A stretch of 14,418 bases of DNA from Podochytrium sp. JEL0797 (taxonomy: Eukaryota; Chytridiomycota; Chytridiomycetes; Chytridiales; Chytriomycetaceae): NCBI GenBank assembly GCA_027596195.1, contig JADGJG010000671.1, positions 1-14,418 of the forward strand, written 5' to 3'. The notes under the pieces were generated by a model, which worked only from the letters and a program-made list of their open reading frames with translations, was not told the DNA's origin and ran no database searches. Each line of letters begins with the position of its first letter. Position 1 is the first letter of the stretch. Made by a program: the position numbers and the translations under genes. Below, piece by piece: positions 7,231 to 14,418 of the stretch.

Positions 7231-8012
7231 CGAACCACAATCACCTCTGCAGATGGAATGCAGTCTGTCTAAATTTCACAGCACGTTGGAACTGGCTGCT
7301 TTGCAAGCGTTTAATAGGGATTGAACGACCCCGACTTTGTTTGACGATACAACCACATTTGCTTCAGAAAAACGCGCTATAAAGTGCATCATTTTCGCAG
7401 CAGCTGGTTCTGCCGACCATCAACGTGCAGCTCAATGAGATTTACATTTTGCAGCAGTTTGTTTCATCAAGACCCATTTCATCGTCGAATATCAACCCCC
7501 CGTCCCCCCTATTTGTGTGTGCATCGTACTGAAATCGTACTGAAAACTGCGGAACGCGCTTTCTAGGTACCCATCCAGAATTTCCGACTCATTCGCAGTC
7601 GCTCAATTTGCATCAGCAGGGGAATTTTTTCACTGCGAACCTGAATCCCGCCAAACATTGTCCTCCTTGACAACAGCGCGCGTTGCCGTTATCGACTTGA
7701 AACGCGTTCCTCGGCAGAAAATTCTCAAAAGAAAACGCGTTCTATGGGCCGCGGGTGCACACATTGGAATCGGCCATGATCGGCATGGAAGAGGGAGGTG
7801 GTCAAATTTGAGGGGGCCAATCATGTCACCTCTGTAATTGGGTTCTTGAGTGTGTCACATATCGGAGGCTTGCCCAAATCGCGAGCACACCAGGCAAGTA
7901 ATGCTAATACATTTCATATTTGTATTTAGATAATCAGAGCATCAAAAACAAAAGAGATTCATAAGAAAAATAAAAAACAGAAATCATCATTTTAAGTACG
8001 GCGCACACTTTT
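7231..8012. other. Unassigned region upstream of the helicase 3' end
   Basis: A plus-strand frame stays open without a stop from about 7576 to 7833 (including TARVAVIDLKRVPRQKILKR) and shorter open pieces lie at 7384-7566, but none has a recognisable motif or a clear start. They may be further gene debris. From 7900 to 8010 the DNA is AT-rich and is probably the helicase 3' untranslated region. No canonical AATAAA on the minus strand was found there. Confidence 0.35.
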
Positions 8013-11000
8013 TCATCCGTTCGTGACGAGATATCTCCCACCACCGCCCATTGCCGCCTCAGCCTCCATCGCCATCAACGTGGCCTCCTTCAGAATCCGC
8101 TTGATCTCCTTCTTGGCGCGATCGATTTGGATTTGCGTGTCGGCTTCAATAAACTATAAAAAAACACACAGCGGGTTACTCGTCAACGCAACCACACACC
8201 ACACCCAACAAACAAATAAAAAAGACAAACTTACCAAATACAACTTCCTCTGCCCCGCAGGAACCGCCTTCCCCTTCTCAAAATACAACCCCCTCGTCGT
8301 AATCGCCGACCCCGAAATATCCGTAATCTGATTAATCATCTCCTTATTCGTCACCTTCCACCGCGCCTTCTGCGGGTAATCATTAATCTCAATCTCCACC
8401 GCAAACGGCGCCTCCCCGGCAGTTCGCTTGCCAGCCGCAATAGCGGCAGGGTCCAACGGTGTTCCTGAGGGCCCGAGCTTGCGGTTGATGAGCGCGATAA
8501 TGTCTTTGGCCTTGTTGAGCCCTTCTTGTCCGAGCTTCGCGTTCGCTTCGGCAATCGCTTTTTTGGCTTTGGCAATCTCGTCCACGGTCCCACCGGACGC
8601 TTCAACAGCAGCAGCCGCAGCAGCAGCAGCCGTCGCATTCATAGCCTCCAACCTCTCCTTATCAGCCGCACTCATCCCCCCCGCCGCAGGAGCCGCACCA
8701 CCAGCTTGCCCCGGCTGCCGCACCATCGTCGTCTTGAAGCTAAACACATCGTTATCCTCCTCCTCATCCGTAAACGCGTCCTCCTCCCCGCCACCATCCT
8801 CCCTCTCACTCTCGTCACTCTCATCCCCTTCCTCCGCACCCCCATTCGCTCCATGCGCCTTCTTCTGATACTGCTTCACCGCATCCCGCTCCTTATCCAA
8901 CTTATCCAACCCCTTCCCGCCAAACCCACTACTCGAATAATTCGCAGTCCCCGCCTTCACCTTCCCAATAAAACTCTCCGCCAACGCCTGCACATCCGCA
9001 GGAACCTCCACCCCACTCATCTTCAACGCCTGCACGATATCCACCGCATACTTGTCCTGATCAGGCGTAATAAACGTATACGCGGTGCCCTTATTCCCCG
9101 CGCGTCCCGTCCTCCCACACCGATGCACGTAATCCTCCATATGGTTTGGACACTCGTAATTAATCACAATCTTGAGCTGCTTCACATCCAACCCACGTGC
9201 CGCAACACTCGTCGCAATCACGATATTTGTGTCGCCCGTTTTGAAATCCTGGAACGTTGATTGTCGGTCCGCTTGGTCTTTGCCGCCGTGTAAGCTTTGG
9301 CAGGGGTACCCTCGTTTCAAGAGGTCGCGGAGGAGGTTATCAGCGGCTTCGTGGCGGTCCACAAACAGGAGGACTTTGGCGTCTGGGTCTGTGTTGAAGC
9401 AGTCGCCGAGGATTTCGAGGGTGCGGAGGAATTTGGTGTCTTCCGGACGCACTTCGACGATTTGGTGAACGTCTGAGCAGACGGTGGAGCGGCCGCCGAC
9501 GGTGATTTCGAGGGGTTGTTTGAGGATTTTGCGTGCAAGGGCTTCCATTTTGCGTGGGAAGGTGGCGGAGAAGAGGATGGTTTGGCGGGAGGGGCGGATG
9601 TTGTTGACGATGCGCATGACTTGGGGTTCGAAGCCCATATCGAACATTCCTGGGTTTTCGCAAAAAACGTGTAAACAAACAAATCCAAAGAAAACGCTCC
9701 AAAAAAAATACGACTCACGATCCGCCTCATCCAACACCAAATACGTGACCCGCTTCAAATTCGTAACCCTCCCCGAATTCGCACACAACAAGTCAATCAT
9801 GCGTCCCGGCGTGCAAATAATAATCTCGGCTCCACGCTTCAACTCGGCAATCTGGTCCTTGACGGGCGCTCCGCCGTAGCAACACACGGCTCGGAGGTTC
9901 AGGGCTTTGGTGAATTGTTTGCATTCGCGGTGGATTTGGACAGCGAGCTCGCGCGTTGGGGTCATGATGAGGGCGATGGGGCCTTCGCCCGTTTTGAGGG
10001 GGGTTTGGTCTTTGATGTGGCGGAACATGGGGAGGAGGAACGCGATGGTCTAACAAGAGGGAAAAAAGGGAGTTTCCATCCCCTCAAGTTGAGCAAAAGT
10101 CACCGAGAAAACACCCCCACAGAAAAAAACACACAAAGGCTGATAAAACCGCTCAAATAGAGACGCTGCGCTCACCTTTCCACTTCCAGTTTTGGCAATC
10201 CCAATCACGTCGCGGCCACTCATAACAGCAGGGATCGCTTGCGCTTGAATCGAACTCGGTTTCTCGTACTTGAGCCCCTTCTTGATCACGTCGCCAACAG
10301 AGGTGGGAAGACCCATTTGGGTCCATTTTTCAATCGGCTGTTTCGAAATAACGGAGTGAGAAAACACGACCCAAAAAAAACGCGACAACAGCAGCAAAAA
10401 CAACGCACCTTGGGACACCGCACCCCTCGAATCTTGATACCTCCCAACTCAGCCCGCTTGATTTCAACCTCCGCCTCCGTCATTTCCGCAATTTCGGGCG
10501 GCTCGACATAGAAATCCTTGGTGAACGGCTGATAACTCTGCACCGCGTGGTCCACGGGCGCCAACTCCTTCCGCTTTCCCGCAAACAACTTGGTCGCGGA
10601 TCCAAGGATATCATCGTCATCGTCCGAGTTCTTCTCGACCGCGTCTTCCTCCTCATCCTCGCCCGATGCCGCCACTACCCCAGTAGCAGTAGTGAGCGCA
10701 GCGTCCGCCTCGCCTCCTTCGAGCGCTTTCCGGTCTTCCTCCGCAAGCTTCTTGACCTCCGAATTCACATCCACCATAAACGCTTCCAACTCGTCGACCC
10801 CCTCTGCTGCCACCGCGTCCGCTGAAACAACACCTTCCATCGCTTCACCATCTCCAGCTGGTGCAACAGCAGCCGCCTCAGCATTCATCTTCATCACACC
10901 CTTCAACATCTTTCCCCGCGCCGACAACGCCACACTCACAGTCTCCTCTTCGTCATGATCAAACACGTTTCCCTTGAACCCAACACTCGCTCCAGCAAAG

Positions 11001-12589
11001 CCAGCACCCGCACCACCACCCGTACTCTTTCCGCCAAACGCGCCAAACACATTCTGCTTCGTAATCGCCGGCTTCAAGTTCCCAAACGGAGACGGTTTCG
11101 AGGCAGCAGGTCGTTTGAACGCTGCAACAGCACCACCACCGAACGGGGACGACGGTGAGAACGGAGACGCGTGGTCGTCCAACGATTTTTGCGACAAGGG
11201 TCTCAAGGGAGGTTGAAGGAACGTGTCCACAGGAGCCACCGTAGCTGCAGACGTGCCAGAGGCAGCCCCGGCCGTCCCATTCAATTTCGATTGTTCATCC
11301 TCGTCCGAATCGTCTTCCTCCAAACTCCATCCTTTCCGTTTCTCGCCGTCTTCTCCGTCTGCAGCAGTGCCGTCAACGTCCATGGATGCTGTGGTGGTGG
11401 AGGATCCGTTGAGGATGTCTGTGGCAAGCATGTCGGGTTGTTCCTTGGACAAACGCTCGAGGCGCCATTTTTCGATGCGTTCTTTGCGTTGGCGGACTTT
11501 TTCTTCGACCGAGAGGGAGGCCATGACGGAAGCCGTTGTGGGGACCTGTGTGGAATTGGGTCCAAAATGAAAAAGTCAGCGTGTAATATGATTGAATCAA
11601 CAACAAGGTGAGTTTACCGGAACCGAAGGAGTAACGGGTTCAGGAGAATTCGTTCGCGCAGTGACTGGAGCCGAAAGGGCTGGCGACGCCCCATTGGAGG
11701 GATGGTGGGAAGACGATGACGAGGATGCCATGATTTCAACGGCAGCGAGTTTCGAGAGGTCAGTCACGTTCGAGGGGACATCGCGGGTGGATTCGCGGGT
11801 GGATTCGGTACGGCGGTGGGTGGATTCGCCACGACTGCGGGATCTGTGTTCGCGCGGGGGAGAGTCGCGACGCGGAGGGGGCGGGTGCGAAGAGGACGAG
11901 GAGTCGCGCGGGTCCCGACGGTCTGAGGCGTACTCGAAGCCGCGCGAGTCGCGGCGGATGGCGTCGCGTGGGGGTCGCGAGTCGCGGGGGTCGCGTGAAT
12001 CCCGCATGTCGCGGGAATCCCGAATGTCTCTCACGTCTCGCACGTCTCGCATGTCTCGCATGTCACGGGAATCACGGATGTCGCGGGAATCCCGGGGGTC
12101 GCGCGAATCACGCATGCGGACATCGCGGGTATCGCGGGGGTAGTCGCGGGGATAGTCTCGCGGGTCTCTGTCGCTCCTGTGGTCGCGGTGATGTGCGGGG
12201 TATTCGGCGCGCGGGGCGTCTCTGTACTCCATGCGCATGTCACCACGCGTGTCCCTGTGGTCCCTGTGGCTGCCTCTGCGCGCGGAGTCTTCGCGGCGGA
12301 CAGCGTCGTGCGCAGTCCTCTCTCTCGACAGGTCCCTGGACACGCTGCGGTCCTCGCGCCGCACCGCTCTTTTCGCTGCCCTGTCCTTGTCTTCGTCTTC
12401 GTCGGCGTCGCCGTGTCTGCGCTTCTTTTTGTGTTTCTTTGACGCCGCCTTGTCCTTCTTGCCTTTGCTGCTGCTGCTGCGCCGGTGTTTGCGCTCCTTG
12501 TCGCCGCCGTGGCTGCGCGTCTTTTCGTCGAGCGAAGAGTCGCTGTCGTTGCTGAAGTCGTCCTTGGGGGGAAGGACACTGGCCTCCAT
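8013..12589 (-). CDS. PRP5/DDX46: Prp5/DDX46 spliceosomal DEAD-box RNA helicase, six exons
   Basis: ATP-dependent RNA helicase that remodels U2 snRNP for branch-site recognition in the nucleus. Exons: 12589-11618, 11545-10409, 10337-10176, 10049-9719, 9649-8235, 8153-8013; all five introns (72, 71, 126, 69, 81 nt) are GT-AG and keep frame, giving 1385 residues (human DDX46 about 1030). Residues 1-324 are an RS/RD-rich tail. Residues 332-360 match the RKER-EKWR segment, 395-408 the WSLEEDD acidic segment and 575-581 (DELEAFM) the DPLDAYM motif. Helicase motifs: AKTGSGK 751-757 plus T758, PTRELA 788-793, TPGR 837-840, DEAD 864-867, SAT 895-897, TSVAARGLD 1014-1022, HRCGRTGR 1043-1050. An acidic stretch and a poly-Ala run follow, then the family-specific C-terminal domain (about 1285-1375). 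The start at 12589 is the first in-frame ATG; M332 (11524) is a possible shorter start. Confidence 0.95.
8607..8630 (-). repeat. GCT-type trinucleotide run encoding eight alanines
   Basis: Eight consecutive alanine codons, seven GCT and one GCG, lie in exon 5 of the helicase gene. The run is in the variable linker between the helicase core and the C-terminal domain, so length change should be tolerated. Confidence 0.8.
11963..12181 (-). repeat. Coding minisatellite of Arg-Asp repeats in helicase exon 1
   Basis: A 6- to 9-bp periodicity built on CGCGACTCC/CGGGACATG-like units encodes RDxRDxRD from about residue 137 to 209 of the helicase. Human DDX46 has RS and RD/RE dipeptides in the same part; here the tract is unusually regular and includes nearly identical consecutive units, which points to slippage expansion. 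Confidence 0.75.
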
Positions 12590-12615
12590 TGAAACGAGTG
12601 TTTTTTTTGACAAGT

Positions 12616-12621
12616 TTTATT
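12616..12621 (-). terminator. Likely poly(A) signal AATAAA of the upstream small gene
   Basis: AATAAA on the minus strand (TTTATT on plus) lies 40 nt after the stop of the mitochondrial-type gene at 12662 and 26 nt before the helicase ATG at 12589. Its position fits the 3' end of the first gene, which would place the 3' end of one transcript within the promoter or leader of the next. Confidence 0.5.
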
Positions 12622-12661
12622 GCCTCTTTCTTTCCCTTCCACACATGTTCCACACACAACT

Positions 12662-13322
12662 TCACACCTCCAAACGCCCCTGCTCCTCCAACACGGCTGC
12701 AATCCATTCGGCTGCCTCGCGTCCAGACGCAAAGTCGCGGTTGTGGCGTCTGCGGAGAGAATCAGAATTCAATTCTCATTCAAATTCAAACCCCACATTA
12801 CCTCGCAGTGTCAATGTAGATCTGGAAGATTTCGCACAATTCCCACTGCAGCCCGAATCTGTATTTCGTGTTCATTTTTTCGCTAATGGTGATTGCACAA
12901 GGCGGATCGCACACACCTGTCCTGTCTGTCCACCAGCAACAAGTCCTCGATGGCAGCGTCGAGTTCAATCTGTGTTTGATGCATGAGAATGCGCTTTCGC
13001 AAAGCCTCTCGCCGACTCGCCCTCGCCGCGCAACCACACGCCCCTCACCCCACCAATCACATCCCCCCTCTACGCACAAAATCCCCCAAAATACCTTCGA
13101 GGCAGCCACACCCGGCGCCGCATAGTCAAACAGCAACTGCAACACCGTCTGCTGCACGTTCGGCACAGCCCAGTTCTTGATGGGATCCGTGGTCCGCAGC
13201 ATCCCGCGCGTCTGGCTGTGCTGCATGTTCAAGGCGCCCAGAGCGACGGGCTTCATGGCCATTGGGCTCAGGATGCTGCGGCGCGCGATCGAAGAGGTAG
13301 CGAGCGACGTGAATCTTTGCAT
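12662..13322 (-). CDS. Small conserved-looking protein with mitochondrial-type presequence, four exons
   Basis: I do not recognise the family. Exons: 13322-13095, 13005-12917, 12858-12802 (or 12882-12802) and 12749-12662, giving 153 (or 161) residues. The start is the first ATG in frame. The N terminus MQRFTSLATSSIARRS, with Arg, Ser and Ala and no acidic residues in its first 44, is typical of a mitochondrial targeting peptide. The mature part is helical in character, with LRKRILMHQTQIELDAAIED, LQWELCEIFQIYIDTAR and REAAEWIAAVLEEQGRLEV. Introns 1 (89 nt) and 3 (52 nt) are clear. For intron 2 the donor at 12916 can pair with an acceptor giving 34 nt or one giving 58 nt; both keep frame, and 58 fits the other introns better. 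Splicing is needed because the unspliced frame stops in this intron. A soluble or peripheral mitochondrial helper protein is a guess. Confidence 0.65.
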
Positions 13323-13648
13323 TTTTTCTGGGCGCAAATTTTCGCAATCTCTCTGTTGGATACTCTGTCGAGCAGACGCGATCAATTTCTGTCGGCTTCT
13401 TCGTGGCTGTCTCTTCTGTTGATTCTACATAACAAAAAGAACGATGTTCAAGAATATTGTTGGATTTGGTTATTTTTTTCATTTTTTTTTGGAGAAGGGA
13501 ATTGAGTAAGGAAAATCACACTATCGAATTCAATAACCCTTTATTTTTCTCTCTCTCCAACAAGATATAAAGTGGCGGAAGGCACACTCCAACAGTATTT
13601 TTCAGTAGTCATTCGGCGAAATCGAGATATCTAAAACGCGAGAGAAAA
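13323..13648. other. Intergenic region with AATAAA and likely promoter
   Basis: The 326 bp between two minus-strand genes should hold the 3' end of the partial gene and the promoter of the mitochondrial-type gene. An AATAAA on the minus strand at 13545-13540 lies 103 nt after the upstream stop. No clear TATA box was seen on the minus strand near 13322; T-rich tracts occur around 13470-13550. Confidence 0.4.
13540..13545 (-). terminator. Possible poly(A) signal AATAAA of the 3'-partial gene
   Basis: Minus-strand AATAAA (TTTATT on plus) 103 nt downstream of the stop at 13649. Its distance and orientation fit the 3' end of that gene. Confidence 0.4.
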
Positions 13649-14243
13649 TCAGCCAAAAAACTCCTCGTCTGCCAAAAAATGGTTACCGTCGTCATGGGTC
13701 CAACTCATAGCAGGCGTCATGGCCAGACTTTCAGCGAAAAAGTCCTGTCAAAAATCAAAAGTCAGCGACGGCGGAGACAGAGTCCAACGCGGCGAGAAAC
13801 ATATCAAGCGCTCTATTGAAGCTTACCGACGTACGCCTCTGCACCCTTCTATCAGTCTGAATCTTTCTCGGAACCCCCATCCCCACCATCCCCGCATTCA
13901 CACCCGCCCCGCCTCCTCCCATCATCTGCCCCCCACCCACCGTCTGCTTCACAGCCTTCGCAACTCCACCAACCCCACCCCCACCCCCACCACCACTCTT
14001 CCCCTGATGATCATCCACACAAACACTAATCGCCCCAACAACCTTCACATCCAACTCCACGTCAATCGAGTTTTTGAAAAACTTGAAGTCGTGGAGTGCT
14101 GAGCGGTACGCCGTGTGGCGTGACCAGGAGAAGAGGAACTGCGTGGCGTCGCCTTGTTGTTGATATTTGAGGTATTCTTCGAGGTGGTTGATTTCGCCGA
14201 GTTGGCGGTGGAGTTCGTATTCGTCGCCTTGGAGGACGTTGAT
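13649..14243 (-). CDS. C-terminal part of an unrecognised protein (5' end missing)
   Basis: Two exons are visible: 14243-13827 and 13744-13649. The 82-nt intron (13826-13745) has a GTAAGC donor and a TTGACAG acceptor, phase 0. The first visible exon begins after an acceptor (CATCAG at 14249-14244); the upstream exon is not found and the poly-G edge intervenes. The 170 visible residues start with an acidic, coiled-coil-like helix (GDEYELHRQLGEINHLEEYL), then DATQFLFSWSRHTAYRSALH, DFKFFKNSIDVELDVKVVGA, a Gly-rich linker of about 60 residues, the basic RKIQTDRRVQRR, and the tail FFAESLAMTPAMSW...ADEEFFG. The ordered blocks on both sides of the linker look conserved, but I cannot name the family. 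The frame, intron and stop are well supported. Confidence 0.65.
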
Positions 14244-14324
14244 CTGATGTTTGGTTTTGGGGGGAAAGGGGGGTGTTGCATGGAAATGGGAGTAATTAGA
14301 TAAACTGGAGTAAAATAGACAGGC

Positions 14325-14325
14325 G

Positions 14326-14352
<27 letters not shown>
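14325..14352. repeat. Run of 28 G near the window edge
   Basis: Positions 14325 to 14352 are all G, followed by CGCCGGGG and, to the end, sequence with another G-run but no coding signal. It may be a genuine homopolymer, but long G-runs at contig edges are also a common sequencing or assembly artefact. Confidence 0.85.
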
Positions 14353-14358
<6 letters not shown>

Positions 14359-14418
14359 GGAGATTGTCACTTTAAACAAAAAAAGTATGGCCAAGGGCCC
14401 GGGGGGATGTTTGAATTT

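Noticed and set aside
8428..9260. Long plus-strand ORFs opposite the helicase gene
   Set aside because: They are antisense shadows of well-supported helicase exons, and their Ser/Ala/Pro/Leu-rich translations reflect the codon composition of the real strand.
11592..12986. Plus-strand Arg/Ser/Cys-rich ORFs opposite helicase exon 1
   Set aside because: They mirror the RD minisatellite; the minus strand joins in frame to the helicase through a canonical 72-nt intron.
14045..14281. Ser/Thr/Asn-rich minus-strand ORF
   Set aside because: It is a shifted frame over the better-supported exon 14243-13827 of the partial gene.

Overview
This window comes from a nuclear eukaryotic genome, most likely an early-diverging fungus such as a chytrid. 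That placement is inferred from short GT-AG introns (52 to 126 nt), closely packed genes on one strand, and a Prp5/DDX46 helicase that keeps both an RS-type N terminus and the animal-like C-terminal domain. No ribosomal RNA, tRNA, CRISPR or bacterial operon signal was seen.

The window has two halves. From 1 to about 8000 the sequence is mostly decayed. It holds relics of a C2H2 zinc-finger gene, a piece of a GBF1/GEA-type Arf exchange factor, a pair of diverged inverted repeats, and three broken copies (3538-3759, 5738-6246, 6356-7013) of a protein family I do not recognise. One gene here looks intact: a two-exon GT31-like glycosyltransferase on the minus strand (5408 to 4073) with an N-terminal membrane anchor and a DDD motif. 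Its 3' end faces one copy of the unknown family. A decayed copy of the same 3' end faces another copy at 7128-7225, so the pair seems to have been duplicated together. Four perfect AACAATGG boxes (SOX/HMG-type sites) lie 73 to 136 bp upstream of the glycosyltransferase start.

From 8013 to 14243 there are three minus-strand genes in tandem: (i) the 3' part of an unrecognised conserved protein (14243 to 13649), (ii) a four-exon gene for a small protein with a mitochondrial-type presequence (13322 to 12662), and (iii) a six-exon Prp5/DDX46 gene for a 1385-residue spliceosomal DEAD-box helicase (12589 to 8013). Genes (ii) and (iii) are only 72 bp apart, and the likely poly(A) signal of (ii) lies within the leader of (iii).

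The right edge contains a run of 28 G followed by GC-rich sequence, which may be an assembly edge. I found no clear new defence, mobile or biosynthetic system. The best candidates for something undescribed are the three-copy family, its co-duplication with the glycosyltransferase, and the HMG-box site cluster.
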